From Synechococcus sp. CBW1107 (GTDB lineage: Bacteria; Cyanobacteriota; Cyanobacteriia; PCC-6307; Cyanobiaceae): a stretch of 64,000 bases of DNA. The position numbers and the translations under genes are program-made. The notes under the pieces were generated by a model. That model ran no database searches, had not been told where the DNA came from, and saw nothing but the letters and a program-made list of their open reading frames with translations. Shown here piece by piece: positions 28,116-38,471 of this stretch (position 1 is its first letter; each line of letters opens with the position of its first letter). The stretch spans positions 1,860,001 to 1,924,000 of the forward strand of contig NZ_CP064908.1 of NCBI RefSeq assembly GCF_015841355.1. The letters run 5' to 3'.

Positions 28116-31100
28116 TCACTCCTCCAGGGCCACCAGGTCGCGCAGCTGACCGGGGTCGAGGCCACCCAGCCACTCCTCGCCGCTGCCGACGATGTCCTCG
28201 GCCAGGCGGGCCTTTTCGCGGATCATCCGGTCGATCTTCTCCTCCACCGAGCCGCTGGTGATGAACTTGTGCACCATCACGCGGTTGGTCTGGCCGATGC
28301 GGTACGCGCGGTCGGTGGCCTGGTTCTCCACCGCCGGGTTCCACCAGCGGTCGATGTGGAACACATGGCTGGCTCGGGTGAGATTGAGACCCACGCCGCC
28401 TGCCTTGAGCGAGAGCAGGAACAGCTGCGGACCGCGCGGATCCTCCTGGAAGCGATCCACCATGGCCTGACGTTCCGCCTTGCTGGTGCTGCCATACAGA
28501 AAGGGCACCTCCTGGTGGAAGCGCTTCTGCAGGTGGACCCGCAGCAGGTGACCCCACTCGGCGAACTGGGTGAACAGCAGAGCCCGGTCGCCCGCGTCGA
28601 TCACTTCCTCCACGATTTCCTCGAGGCGCTGCACCTTGGCCGAGCGGGCGCTGAAGCCATCGCCCACCTCGGTTTCCTTGAGCATCAGGGCCGGATGGTT
28701 GCACACCTGCTTGAGTTTGGTGAGCAGGCCCAGCACCTGGCCGTGCTTCTGGCCCAGCGGTGCCCGTGCAATCGCATCGAGGGTCTCATCCACGGTGCGG
28801 CGGTAGAGCTTCGCCTGTTCGGTGGAGAGCCCCACCCACTCGCTCAGTTCCACCTTCTCCGGCAGATCGGAGATGATCGAGCGGTCGGTCTTGAGCCGGC
28901 GCAGGATGAACGGCCCGACCCGCGCCTTGAGGTCGCGCACCGAGGCCATGTCGCCGTAACGCTCGATCGGCAGGCGGTAGCGCTGGCGGAAGAACTCCTC
29001 TTCCCCGAGCACCTTCGGGTTGAGAAAATCCATCAGGGCCCAGAGTTCGCTCACCCGGTTCTCCACCGGCGTTCCGGTGAGGGCGATGCGGAAGCGGCTC
29101 TGCTTGAGGGGCCGGGCCAGCTCGCGGGCTGCCTGTGATTGCCGGGCCAAGGAATTCTTGATGGCCTGGGCCTCATCAATCACCACCCCCTGCCAGTCGA
29201 GGCTGCAGAGCACTTCGCTGTCGCGCTGCAGCAGTCCGTAGCTGGTGAGCACCAGATCCACCCCTTCCAGCTTTTTTTTCAGGGCGGCGGGTGTGGAGGG
29301 CCGCCGGGGGCCGTAGTGCTCCACGACGCTCAGCTCCGGGGTGAAGGCCTTCGCTTCGCGCAGCCAGTTGGTGAGCACCGAGGTGGGGGCCACCAGCAGC
29401 ACGGGCCGCTTCAGTTCCTGCTCCGCCTTGAGGTGCTGAAGGAAGGCCAGCAGCTGGATCGTCTTGCCCAGACCCATGTCGTCGGCCAGGCAGGCCCCCT
29501 GATCGAAGCGGTGCAGGAAGGCCAGCCAGCCCAGGCCGCGCTCCTGGTAGGGCCGCAGCTGACCAGCGAAGCCCTCGGGGGCCGGCAGGGGATCGGGGGC
29601 CTTCTGCTGGTGGTACTGCTCCAGCACCGCCTTCAGCCTCGGGCCGGCCGTGAAGCGGTGCACCGGCAGCCTCTGAAGGGTCTCCCCCTCGTTGCCGGTC
29701 AGGCGCAGGGCGTCATCGAGGCTGAGGACCGGATCGAGGCCGCAGAACTTCTCGGCGTTGCGCAGATCACCCGGACGCAGCTCGATCCAGGCCCCCTTGT
29801 GCTGCACCAGCGGGCTGCGCTTGCCAGCCAGTCGCTCCAGGTCACGCAGGGTGAGCGTGACGCCGCCGATCATCAGCTCCCAGCTCCACTGCAGACTTTC
29901 GCCGAGGCTGAAGCCCCGGGAGCGCTCGGGCAGGTCGGCCTCGATCGCCAGGCCGAGCCGGCTGGCCAGACCGCCGCTGAGGCTGGGGGGCAGGACCACG
30001 CCGACGCCCACATCGCGCAGTTTGAGCGCGGCGGTGCGCACCAGCACGAAGGCTTCGGCCGGGGTGAGGGCCATTCGCTCCGGTGTGGCGGTGTCGAGCC
30101 CCCGCTCGATCGGTTCGAACACCTGCAGGGCCCGGCCGAGGCCCTCCAGCAGCAGTTCACCGGGCTGCTGGAGTTCGGTCTCACCCAGCTGCAAGCACCC
30201 AGCCCCGGCGGCCCAGACCCCGGCTGCGGGCAGAAGCAGGCTGGGATCGGCCTCGGCCTGGAGGCTGAAGCGCAGGGGCCAGAGATCCTCACCCTCGTCG
30301 GGGGTGTCGAGCTCAAGACAGGCCCGGGCCGGCTCGACCCGGCCAGCCACCGCTTCGCGCCAGTGGTGAGTGGCCACCTGCAGGCGTTCGCAGTCGTCGT
30401 CCCCGAGATCGAGGCGGCCGTCACCGGGGCCGAGGGCCCTCTGCCAGGCCGCCAGCAGCGGATCCAGACCGTCCTGGCTGGGGGTGAAGCCCGCACGCAT
30501 GCGCGCATCCACCAGATGCGTGAGGATCGAGGCCAGCCGCCGCCGCCCGGACCCCGGATGCCAGCACGCCATCGCCACACCGGCCTCCCCCTGTCCGGGT
30601 TCCAGGGCCGCCACCGCCACCTGGGGCAGACGCGAGGCCAGATCCTCCAGGCGGCGCCGGTCGTCTTCACGGTTGATCAAGGGCAGCCAGCGGGCGCGGC
30701 CTCCCTCCACCTGGGGCAGCAGCCGGCCCCGGGCCAGCAGGCTCAGCGACCAGCGCTGCAGGTGGCTCCACCAGCGCAGGTCATCGGCCAGATCGGGATG
30801 GTCTCCCGACAGGGGCAGTCGTCCCAGCCAGACGGTGGCAGCGCCCGGCTCGAGCCACCAGCCCTCTACCCGCCAGGGCCACCACTCCACCGATTTCGGG
30901 ATCGGTTCGCCCGCCTGCAGGGGCAGGCCGCTCCAGCTGCTGCTGTCGGCTTTCCTTTTCCCCCTGGCCCCCTGGCGGCGGCTGGGCAGGCAGAGGGTGG
31001 CGCCCGCCGGGCGGAAATCCTCCGTCCACAGGTCCGTCTCCTCCAACCAGGCGCCCAGGTCGTCCTGGTCGAGGCTGAGGGGGTGCCCGGGCGGCTCGCT

Positions 31101-31229
31101 GGCCGGTGTCCGGGGTTCCGCCACACGCCAGGTGTCGGCCCAGAGCAGAAGCCCCGGCCGGTAGCCGCCCCCCAGGGCGGGCACGGCGGACGTTTCGGCC
31201 GACAGCCAGGTGGCGTGCAGCAGGGTCAT
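28116..31229 (-). CDS. SNF2/Rad54-family helicase
   Basis: A 1037-residue ATP-dependent DNA translocase. The first about 520 residues are a low-similarity N-terminal part of the bacterial SNF2_N type; the helicase core is at about 540-1010. Motifs: Ia/Walker A LADDMGLGKTIQLLAFLQ, Walker B VVIDEAQAIKN, motif III LTGTPVENRVSELWALMDF, and motifs V-VI LKAGGVGLNLTRASHVF and DRWWNPAVENQATDRAYRIGQ. Its role is probably DNA repair or chromatin-like remodelling. It lies 7 bp upstream of the lipid kinase fusion on the minus strand. Confidence 0.92.
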   Translation of the reverse strand: MTLLHATWLSAETSAVPALGGGYRPGLLLWADTWRVAEPRTPASEPPGHPLSLDQDDLGAWLEETDLWTEDFRPAGATLCLPSRRQGARGKRKADSSSWSGLPLQAGEPIPKSVEWWPWRVEGWWLEPGAATVWLGRLPLSGDHPDLADDLRWWSHLQRWSLSLLARGRLLPQVEGGRARWLPLINREDDRRRLEDLASRLPQVAVAALEPGQGEAGVAMACWHPGSGRRRLASILTHLVDARMRAGFTPSQDGLDPLLAAWQRALGPGDGRLDLGDDDCERLQVATHHWREAVAGRVEPARACLELDTPDEGEDLWPLRFSLQAEADPSLLLPAAGVWAAGAGCLQLGETELQQPGELLLEGLGRALQVFEPIERGLDTATPERMALTPAEAFVLVRTAALKLRDVGVGVVLPPSLSGGLASRLGLAIEADLPERSRGFSLGESLQWSWELMIGGVTLTLRDLERLAGKRSPLVQHKGAWIELRPGDLRNAEKFCGLDPVLSLDDALRLTGNEGETLQRLPVHRFTAGPRLKAVLEQYHQQKAPDPLPAPEGFAGQLRPYQERGLGWLAFLHRFDQGACLADDMGLGKTIQLLAFLQHLKAEQELKRPVLLVAPTSVLTNWLREAKAFTPELSVVEHYGPRRPSTPAALKKKLEGVDLVLTSYGLLQRDSEVLCSLDWQGVVIDEAQAIKNSLARQSQAARELARPLKQSRFRIALTGTPVENRVSELWALMDFLNPKVLGEEEFFRQRYRLPIERYGDMASVRDLKARVGPFILRRLKTDRSIISDLPEKVELSEWVGLSTEQAKLYRRTVDETLDAIARAPLGQKHGQVLGLLTKLKQVCNHPALMLKETEVGDGFSARSAKVQRLEEIVEEVIDAGDRALLFTQFAEWGHLLRVHLQKRFHQEVPFLYGSTSKAERQAMVDRFQEDPRGPQLFLLSLKAGGVGLNLTRASHVFHIDRWWNPAVENQATDRAYRIGQTNRVMVHKFITSGSVEEKIDRMIREKARLAEDIVGSGEEWLGGLDPGQLRDLVALEE

Positions 31230-31376
31230 GGCCTCTGAGCCCGCTCAGACCAGGTGTGGCGTCGCATCGTGAACACCGGCAGCAACCACGGACATCGACC
31301 ACGGACATCGCCTCGGCTCGCATGAGCGGAGCGACTCCCAGGGCACTCTGCCGGATGGTGCGCCCCGAGGCTGCAG

Positions 31377-31841
31377 CTAAGGCCGCAAAGGCGGCAGCCA
31401 GCGCTGCAGGGCCTGAAGCACGAGGGCACTGCCCGCCAGGGGCAGCCAGAGCGGCAGCCAGACCAGCAGCAGCTCCAGAGCCAGCCCCGGCAGCAGGCGC
31501 AGCCCCCCCTCGCCCAGAAGCTCCCCGACGGACGGCAGCTCGGGACTGGTGCCAAGGCTGCGGATGCCGCAGACCGCCCCCACCAGCCCCGCCTGCAAAT
31601 GGCTGTCGTCTGGATCGACCCGCTGCAGGTGGAAGGCCAGCAGGCCGTAGAAGAAGCCACAACCCCCCGCCCGCAGGGCCGGTCTCAGTCCCAGCACCAG
31701 GGCCAGGGCCAGGGCGGTGGCGCCCGCCAGCAAAGCCCAGGCGATCGACTGCAGCCGCAGCTGGGCGCGATGGTCGGTTGGGGCCGTCAGGGCGGGCACG
31801 GGGACAGCGCGAATCGGTAAGGGCCTGTGCTGGGCGATCAT
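31377..31841 (-). CDS. small hydrophobic membrane protein of unknown function
   Basis: A 154-residue protein from the ATG at 31841 with about three hydrophobic segments (IAWALLAGATALALALVLGL, a central amphipathic part with FFYGLLAFHLQ, and LALELLLVWLPLWLPLAGSALVL). No family was recognised. It is divergent from alaS with 33 bp between starts, so the two may share a promoter region. A longer frame upstream to 31976 overlaps alaS and is rejected. Confidence 0.6.
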   Translation of the reverse strand: MIAQHRPLPIRAVPVPALTAPTDHRAQLRLQSIAWALLAGATALALALVLGLRPALRAGGCGFFYGLLAFHLQRVDPDDSHLQAGLVGAVCGIRSLGTSPELPSVGELLGEGGLRLLPGLALELLLVWLPLWLPLAGSALVLQALQRWLPPLRP

Positions 31842-31874
31842 GCCCTCTTCAGGGTTGATCTGCCTCGTCCGGCC

Positions 31875-34565
31875 ATGGCTGCCACCACCTCCAGCCGCTC
31901 CGGGCGGCGCTCCCGCCCCCACAGCGGTGCCGAGATCCGCGAGGCCTTTCTGGCCTTCTACGAGGCCAGGGGGCACCGGCGCATGGCCAGCGCCTCACTG
32001 GTGCCCGACGACCCCACGGTGTTGCTCACCATCGCCGGGATGCTGCCGTTCAAGCCGGTGTTCCTGGGGCAGACGCAACCCCCGGCGCCGCGAGCCACCA
32101 GCAGCCAGAAGTGCATCCGCACCAATGACATCGAGAACGTGGGCCGCACGGCCAGGCATCACACGTTCTTCGAGATGCTGGGCAACTTTTCCTTCGGCGA
32201 CTACTTCAAGACCGAAGCGATGACCTGGGCCTGGGAGCTGGCGACCACGGTGTACGGCCTGGAACCGGGGCATCTGGTGGTGAGCGTCTTTCGCGACGAC
32301 GACGAAGCCGAGGCGATCTGGCGTGATGTGGTGGGGGTCGATCCCCGGCGGATCGTGCGCCTGGGGGAGGCCGACAACTTCTGGGTGTCGGGCCCGACAG
32401 GACCCTGCGGCCCCTGTTCCGAGATCTACTACGACTTCAAGCCCGAGCTTGGCGTCGACCATCTCGATCTGGAGGATGACAACCGGTTCATCGAGTTCTA
32501 CAACCTGGTTTTCATGCAGTTCAACCGCGACGCTGAGGGCAACCTCACGCCGCTGGAGAACAGGAACATCGATACCGGCCTGGGCCTGGAACGCATGGCC
32601 CAGATCCTGCAGGGGGTGCCGAACAACTATGAAACCGACCTCATCTATCCCCTGATCGAAACCGCCGCCACCCTGGCGGGAGTGAACTACAGCCAGCTCG
32701 ACGCCCGCGGACAGACCTCCCTGAAGGTGATCGGGGACCACAGCCGCGCCATCACTCAGCTGATCGCCGACGGGGTGACCGCCTCCAATCTGGGTCGGGG
32801 ATACATCCTGCGCCGTCTGCTGAGGCGGGTGGTGCGCCATGGACGCCTGCTGGGCATCACCACCCCCTTCCTCACGGCGATGGGGGAGGCGGCCATTGCC
32901 CTGATGGTGGATGCCTATCCCCAGCTGGTGGAGCGTCGCGACGCGATCATGGCCGAGCTGGCCCGGGAGGAGGCCAGGTTCCTGGAAACCCTCGAGCGCG
33001 GCGAGAAACTGCTCGCGGAGGTGCTCTCCTCGGGGCCAAGCCAGATCAGCGGTGAACAGGCCTTCGAGCTCTACGACACCTACGGCTTCCCCCTGGAGCT
33101 CACTGAAGAGATCGCCGAGGAGCACGGGCTGGCAGTGGATCTGGCGGGATTCGAGGCGGCGATGGAGGCCCAGCGCCAGCGTGCCAAGGCCGCGTCGGTC
33201 CGCCTCGATCTCACCCTGCAGGGGGCGATCGAGGCCATGGCCGAGCAGTTGCCGGCCACCGACTTCCGCGGTTACGAGGCCCTGGAGCACCCCAGCCAGG
33301 TGATGGCCCTGGTGGTGAACGGGCAGGCGTCCCAGAAGGCCCTGGCGGGAGATGAGGTGCAGATCGTGCTGGATTCCACTCCGTTCTATGGCGAATCGGG
33401 CGGCCAGATCGGTGATCGCGGTGTGCTGGCGGGTGGGGCGCCTGGGCAGGGCCCCGAGACCGGCGTGATCGTGCGCATCGAGGCTGTCAGTCACCAGCGC
33501 AAGCTGATCGTCCACCACGGCAGGATCGAGCGTGGCGAGCTGGCCCTGGGTGACACCGTGACCGCCCTGGTGGACCGCTCCTGCCGCCGCCGGGTCCAGG
33601 CCCACCACACCGCCACCCATCTGCTGCAGGCGGCCCTGAAGCAACTGGTGGATCCCTCGATCGCCCAGGCCGGCTCCCTGGTGGATTTCGAGCGGCTGCG
33701 CTTCGATTTCCACTGCCCCCACGCCATCAGCCCGGAGGATCTGGAGCGGATCGAGGAGCGGATCAACGGCTGGATCGCCGATGCCCATGCCCTGGAGGTG
33801 CGCGAGATGGAGCTGGAGCGAGCCCGCTCGGCGGGGGCTGTGGCCATGTTCGGTGAAAAGTATGCCGACACCGTTCGAGTCGTCGATGTGCCAGGGGTGT
33901 CGATGGAGCTCTGTGGCGGGACCCACGTGGCCAACACCGCGGAAATCGGACTGTTCCGCATCGTCAGCGAGAGCGGTGTGGCCGCCGGCATCCGTCGCAT
34001 CGAGGCCGTGGCCGGTCCTGCGGTGCTCGACTATCTCAAGGAACGGGACACGGTGGTGCGGGCCCTGGGGGATCGCTTCAAGGTGCAGCCCGGTGAGATC
34101 CTCGAGCGGGTCAGCAGTCTCCAGGACGAGCTGAGGGCCGCGTCCAGGGCGCTGGCTGAGGCCCGCTCCGAACTGGCCCTCGCCAGGGCATCGGCCCTGG
34201 CCGCCGACGCCCTCGAGATGGGGACCTTCCGGGTGCTGGTGGCACGGCTGGATGGGGTGGAGGGAGCCGCCCTGCAGACGGCCGCCCAGCAACTCCAGGA
34301 GAGACTGGGATCAGCCGGGGCAGTGGTGCTGGGCGGCCTGCCCGCTCCTGAAGATCCAGCCAAGCTGGTGCTGGTGGCGGCCTTTGGCGCCGAGGTGATC
34401 ACTGCAGGGCCGAAGGCCGGCAGCTTCATCGCCGTGGTGGCGAAGCGTTGCGGCGGCGGTGGCGGCGGTCGCCCCCAGCTGGCCCAGGCGGGCGGGCGCG
34501 ATGCCGCCGCCCTCGACCCGGCCCTGGACCAGGCCCGCACCGACCTGATCAGCCAGCTGTCGTGA
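31875..34565 (+). CDS. alaS: alanyl-tRNA synthetase
   Basis: An 896-residue class II synthetase charging tRNA-Ala. The ATG at 31875 gives MAATTSSRSG, followed by the family N-terminus EIREAFLAFYEARGH. Seen: class II motif 2 region RTARHHTFFEMLGNFSFGDY, motif 3 GLGLERMAQILQG, the editing-domain zinc residues HHTATHLLQAAL and ELCGGTHVANTAEIG, and the C-Ala domain ending with GGGGGGRPQLAQAGG. The frame runs back to 31827 but those codons overlap the divergent gene. Confidence 0.97.
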   Translation: MAATTSSRSGRRSRPHSGAEIREAFLAFYEARGHRRMASASLVPDDPTVLLTIAGMLPFKPVFLGQTQPPAPRATSSQKCIRTNDIENVGRTARHHTFFEMLGNFSFGDYFKTEAMTWAWELATTVYGLEPGHLVVSVFRDDDEAEAIWRDVVGVDPRRIVRLGEADNFWVSGPTGPCGPCSEIYYDFKPELGVDHLDLEDDNRFIEFYNLVFMQFNRDAEGNLTPLENRNIDTGLGLERMAQILQGVPNNYETDLIYPLIETAATLAGVNYSQLDARGQTSLKVIGDHSRAITQLIADGVTASNLGRGYILRRLLRRVVRHGRLLGITTPFLTAMGEAAIALMVDAYPQLVERRDAIMAELAREEARFLETLERGEKLLAEVLSSGPSQISGEQAFELYDTYGFPLELTEEIAEEHGLAVDLAGFEAAMEAQRQRAKAASVRLDLTLQGAIEAMAEQLPATDFRGYEALEHPSQVMALVVNGQASQKALAGDEVQIVLDSTPFYGESGGQIGDRGVLAGGAPGQGPETGVIVRIEAVSHQRKLIVHHGRIERGELALGDTVTALVDRSCRRRVQAHHTATHLLQAALKQLVDPSIAQAGSLVDFERLRFDFHCPHAISPEDLERIEERINGWIADAHALEVREMELERARSAGAVAMFGEKYADTVRVVDVPGVSMELCGGTHVANTAEIGLFRIVSESGVAAGIRRIEAVAGPAVLDYLKERDTVVRALGDRFKVQPGEILERVSSLQDELRAASRALAEARSELALARASALAADALEMGTFRVLVARLDGVEGAALQTAAQQLQERLGSAGAVVLGGLPAPEDPAKLVLVAAFGAEVITAGPKAGSFIAVVAKRCGGGGGGRPQLAQAGGRDAAALDPALDQARTDLISQLS

Positions 34566-34660
34566 TCGGCTTCATGTAGCGCCCGCTACAGACCGACGAC
34601 CTGGCTGGGGATTGGTATCACTGCTGTCCAGCTTTTCATGCCCCGCTGGATCCTGACCGC

Positions 34661-36523
34661 ATGATGGATACTCCCAGCAGCACCGCCGATGTGATTCAGG
34701 GGCTGCTTGCGGACCTCCATCGCCGTTATTCCCTGCTGGAGGAAGGGGCTCCGGCCGACTACATCCCGGAGCTGGCCAAAGCGAATCCCTCGGATTTCGG
34801 TATCTGCATCACCACGGTGGATGGACGCATCTATGAGGTGGGCGACACCCGCAAGCCATTCACGATCCAGTCGATCTCCAAGCCGTTTGCTTATGGTCTC
34901 GCCCTGAAGTTGTTCTCGGACGACTACCTGGCCACGAAGGTGGGGGTGGAGCCATCTGGAGATGCCTTCAACGCCATCAGCCTCGATCAGAAGACGGGCC
35001 GTCCCCGCAATCCGATGATCAACGCCGGGGCCATCGCCACCACGGCGCAGATCTGGAATCATGATCCGCATCAGGCCGAAGCCCTGATGCTCGACTTCTT
35101 CAGTGAGCTGGCCGGGCGTCGCCTCAGCATCGACCAGGCGGTGTTCCAGTCCGAGCGTGCCACTGGTCACCGCAACCGGGCGATCGGTCACCTGCTGCGT
35201 AATTTCGGAATCATCGAGGATGATCCGGAAAACGCTCTCGACCTCTATTTCAAGCAGTGCTCGATCACGGTCACCTGCCATGATCTCGCGGTGATGGCCG
35301 CCACCCTGGCCTGTCAGGGTCACAATCCCTTCACCGGATCCAGGCCACTCACGCCAGAGATCACCGTTCGCATGCTGGCCCTGATGGCCACCTGCGGCAC
35401 CTACGACTTTGCCGGTCAGTGGCTCTATGACGTCGGCATGCCGGCCAAGAGTGGCGTGGGTGGTGGTGTGCTCGCGGTGGTGCCCGGCCGGCTCGGGATC
35501 GCCACCTATTCCCCGTCGCTCGATGCGCTCGGCAACAGTGTGCGCGGCATTGCGGTCTGCAATGAGCTCTCCGACAGCCTCGGCCTCAGTCTCTTCAACC
35601 AATATCCCCAGACCAGTTCCACCATCCGGCGCTCTTATAAAGGCTCCCAGCGCCAGTCGCGGCGCTGGCGCGCGGCGGATCAGGCGAAGTTGCTGCAGGA
35701 GCGGCGAGACGCAGTCCGCATCGTGCATACCCAGGGTGTGCTCGATTTCGCCGCGATCGAGAGGCTGCTCTCCGAGCTCAGCGAGATCATGGCTGATGCC
35801 TGGATCCTCGTGCTGGATGTGGCCCATGTCACGGAACTTCCAGAGGAGTCCAGGGGGCTGTTCCTGCATGAACTCACCTCCCTGCGGCGCCGGGGAGTGA
35901 TCGTGCTGATGGCCAGGGCCCGCCATCTCAACCTTCCCCGATCACTCAGCGTGGCCGGGGGAGTCGAGGAGATGCCCCAGTTCGAGCAGCTGGATCAGGC
36001 CCTGGAATGTGCCGAAGACCTGCTGCTGGACTCCACCAAAGACGAGAATCCGAATCCTCCCTTCAGTACGGAGATCGATCAGACGCTCGGCTTTCTGGGC
36101 ATGTTGCAACCCACCCACCGTCAGACCCTGGCCGATCTGATGCAATGCCGCAACTTCGCCAAGGGGGAGTACGTGGTCAGGAAGGGTGATTCCGGCCATG
36201 AGCTTTTTCTGGTTCGGGAGGGGCGTTTCACCATCACCGTCGAACTGCGCGGCAATGACGGGCAGTCCTATGCATCCCGATTGGCCACCTTCGAGCCGGG
36301 GATGTGCTTTGGGGAGATTGCCTTCCTCTCCGGCACACCCCGTACAGCCAATGTCACAGCGGATCTCGACGGCAGCTGCTGGGTGCTCGATCGCCACGAT
36401 TTCGATAACCTGCGCCAGTGGGAGCCCGATGCCGTCACGGAGCTGTTGCTGGCGCTCACCCGTGATCTGGGCACCAAGCTTGCTCTCACCAGCTACCAGC
36501 TCACCTTGATGGAACATCTGTGA
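34661..36523 (+). CDS. glsA: glutaminase-STAS-cNMP-binding fusion
   Basis: A 620-residue three-part protein. Residues about 1-315 are a serine-dependent beta-lactamase-fold glutaminase: the nucleophile Ser71 and Lys74 lie in QSISKPFAYGLALK, and PRNPMINAGAIATTAQI and SGVGGGVLAVVPGRLGIATYSP are present. Residues about 350-445 look like a STAS domain (VHTQGVLDFAAIERLL, WILVLDVAHVTELP). Residues about 475-615 form a cNMP-binding domain with phosphate cassette CFGEIAFLSGTPRTANV, in which the phosphate-contacting Arg is kept. It hydrolyses glutamine to glutamate and ammonia, plausibly under cyclic-nucleotide control. A cyclase gene follows after 13 bp. Confidence 0.9.
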   Translation: MMDTPSSTADVIQGLLADLHRRYSLLEEGAPADYIPELAKANPSDFGICITTVDGRIYEVGDTRKPFTIQSISKPFAYGLALKLFSDDYLATKVGVEPSGDAFNAISLDQKTGRPRNPMINAGAIATTAQIWNHDPHQAEALMLDFFSELAGRRLSIDQAVFQSERATGHRNRAIGHLLRNFGIIEDDPENALDLYFKQCSITVTCHDLAVMAATLACQGHNPFTGSRPLTPEITVRMLALMATCGTYDFAGQWLYDVGMPAKSGVGGGVLAVVPGRLGIATYSPSLDALGNSVRGIAVCNELSDSLGLSLFNQYPQTSSTIRRSYKGSQRQSRRWRAADQAKLLQERRDAVRIVHTQGVLDFAAIERLLSELSEIMADAWILVLDVAHVTELPEESRGLFLHELTSLRRRGVIVLMARARHLNLPRSLSVAGGVEEMPQFEQLDQALECAEDLLLDSTKDENPNPPFSTEIDQTLGFLGMLQPTHRQTLADLMQCRNFAKGEYVVRKGDSGHELFLVREGRFTITVELRGNDGQSYASRLATFEPGMCFGEIAFLSGTPRTANVTADLDGSCWVLDRHDFDNLRQWEPDAVTELLLALTRDLGTKLALTSYQLTLMEHL

Positions 36524-36536
36524 AGCCGTTGCGTCC

Positions 36537-38441
36537 ATGACCCCCCGAGCGATCACCTGGCTGCGGCGCTATGGAGTGTTCGTGGTCTGGGCCGGCGCCT
36601 GTGCCCTCGGCTATGGACTGTTCCCGGACATCTACGAGCATTGGCAGCTGGATCTCTCCTCCCGCACCCAGGAACTGCGCGGACCACGCAAGCCACCCTC
36701 CGGGGTGGTGATCGTCGGCATCGACGACTACAGCCTTGTGCAGGGTCAGAACGCCGACCTCAGCCAGGACAAGGACCTGCGCCGCCTTGCTGACTGGCCC
36801 TGGCCCCGCGCGATCTACGACCGAGTGCTGGATCGTCTCTTCTCAGCCGGTGCCCGGGTGGTGGGCTTCGACCTTCTCTTCGATGCTCCCAGCAGCCACG
36901 GCCCGGAGGATGACGCGGCCCTGGCCGCCGCCCTGCGCCGCCACAGCGGCAAGGTGGTGCTCGGGGCCCAGGTGTTCGAGAGCCGCGGCCGGGTGGGCGG
37001 CCTCACCCTCAGTGCCGCCATGCCCTTCCTCAGCGAGGCTGCCGGTCCCCGCAGCTCGGGGCTGCTCAATGGCCTCCAGGATCCCGATGGCTACATCCGC
37101 CTGCGACCCAGCACCTATGCCGAGCAGCTGCGGCAGTCGGGGATGCTGGATGTGCCGGTGGGCCTCTCCAGCCAGCTGATCGCCAAGGGCCGCGTGGCCG
37201 AGATTCCGCCACCGCCGATCCTCGCCAGCTGGCGGCCTCTGGTGGACCCCTACGGCCCGCCTCGCACCATCCCCACGATCCCGATCTGGGAGGTGCTCGA
37301 GTCGGGCAGCTTCGCCCGTCTCAAGCAACAGGGCACCTTCCGCAACCAGGTGGTGCTGATCGGTCCCACCGCCAGCGTGCTCCAGGACATCCACCGAACG
37401 GCCTTCGCCGGCGCCGAGGGCATGCCCGGCGTCGAGATCCACGCCGCCGAGATCGCCAACCGTCTGGAGGGACGTGCCCTTTACATCCCCCCCAACGCCT
37501 GGTACCTGGCTCCCTTGCTGGGGTTCCTGGTGCTGGCTCTCGGCCTGGCCAGCGCCCGGGCGGAGAAGCCGCAGGTGCGGCTTGGAGCCCTGGCGCTGCT
37601 GGCCGGAGCGATGGTGCTTCTGGGGCTGATCCTGCTGAGCAGCACCGGCGCCGGCATCGGTCTGCTGGGGATCTCCGCTCTCATCCTTGCCACCGGCCTG
37701 GTGAGTGCCGGTGATGCCACGGTGAGGCTGCAATGGAACCGGTTGCGACTGCGCCGGATGCTGGAGCGCTACCTCTCACCGGCGGTGGCGGCCCAGATCG
37801 CCAGCCAGCCTGAGGAGGCCGATGAACTGCTGGGGGGCAAGGTGTCGGAGGTGGTGGTGTTCATCTGCGACGTGCGTGGCTTCACCCAGCGCACCACCAA
37901 GATGAGCAAGGAGGGTAAGGCCACTCAACTGGTGCAACAACTTAATGAATATTTTGCCGTGGTTGTTGATACCCTCCAGCGCAAGGGAGCGATCATCGAT
38001 AAATATATGGGCGATGCTGTGCTCGCTGTCTTCGGGGTGCCCCTGAACCGGGGGATGGAGGTGGAGGTTCAGTCGGCTCTGGAGGCGATTCTGGAACTTC
38101 AGGACCAGATGGAGGCCCTCAACCAGCGCTGGGCCGCCCAGGGAAAGGACCCCTGGGAGCAGGTGATGATCCTGAGCGGCGGGCCTGTGATCAGCGGGAA
38201 CATCGGCTGCGCCTCTCGGATGGATTACACCGTGATCGGTGACACCGTCAACATGGCCAGTCGCCTGGAGGGGGTGGCCAAGCAGTCGGGACGCGACATC
38301 ATCCTCAGCCGTGTGGTGGCTGAGCATGCTTCTCGCGAATGGGACTTGGAGCGGGTGGGTGAGTTCGAGATCCGCGGCCAGGAAGCCCAGGAGGTCTTCA
38401 CGATGAAACCGAGGGAACATTATGAGCGGAGTCAGGGCTAG
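36537..38441 (+). CDS. CHASE2-domain class III adenylate/guanylate cyclase
   Basis: A 634-residue transmembrane cyclase. An N-terminal hydrophobic segment is followed by an extracytoplasmic CHASE2 sensor (about 50-315, including VVIVGIDDYSLVQGQ, DWPWPRAIYDRVLDRLF and FRNQVVLIGPTASVLQDIHRTAF). Three helices (about 320-395) lead to the cyclase domain (about 430-625). Metal-binding residues Asp445 (FICDVRGFT) and Asp493, and base-reading Lys489 (DKYMGDAV), are present, as is the MDYTVIGDTVNMASRLEG block, so it should be active. The Lys plus following features favour adenylate cyclase. It lies 13 bp after the cNMP-binding glutaminase and 30 bp before a FecR gene. Confidence 0.93.
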   Translation: MTPRAITWLRRYGVFVVWAGACALGYGLFPDIYEHWQLDLSSRTQELRGPRKPPSGVVIVGIDDYSLVQGQNADLSQDKDLRRLADWPWPRAIYDRVLDRLFSAGARVVGFDLLFDAPSSHGPEDDAALAAALRRHSGKVVLGAQVFESRGRVGGLTLSAAMPFLSEAAGPRSSGLLNGLQDPDGYIRLRPSTYAEQLRQSGMLDVPVGLSSQLIAKGRVAEIPPPPILASWRPLVDPYGPPRTIPTIPIWEVLESGSFARLKQQGTFRNQVVLIGPTASVLQDIHRTAFAGAEGMPGVEIHAAEIANRLEGRALYIPPNAWYLAPLLGFLVLALGLASARAEKPQVRLGALALLAGAMVLLGLILLSSTGAGIGLLGISALILATGLVSAGDATVRLQWNRLRLRRMLERYLSPAVAAQIASQPEEADELLGGKVSEVVVFICDVRGFTQRTTKMSKEGKATQLVQQLNEYFAVVVDTLQRKGAIIDKYMGDAVLAVFGVPLNRGMEVEVQSALEAILELQDQMEALNQRWAAQGKDPWEQVMILSGGPVISGNIGCASRMDYTVIGDTVNMASRLEGVAKQSGRDIILSRVVAEHASREWDLERVGEFEIRGQEAQEVFTMKPREHYERSQG

Positions 38442-38471
38442 CCTGACCTTGATGGCTCATCTTCAAGCTCC

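Noticed and set aside
31995-34292. 765-codon antisense frame under alaS
   Set aside because: Typical shadow frame in G+C-rich DNA, rich in His, Gln and Gly; alaS is unambiguous.
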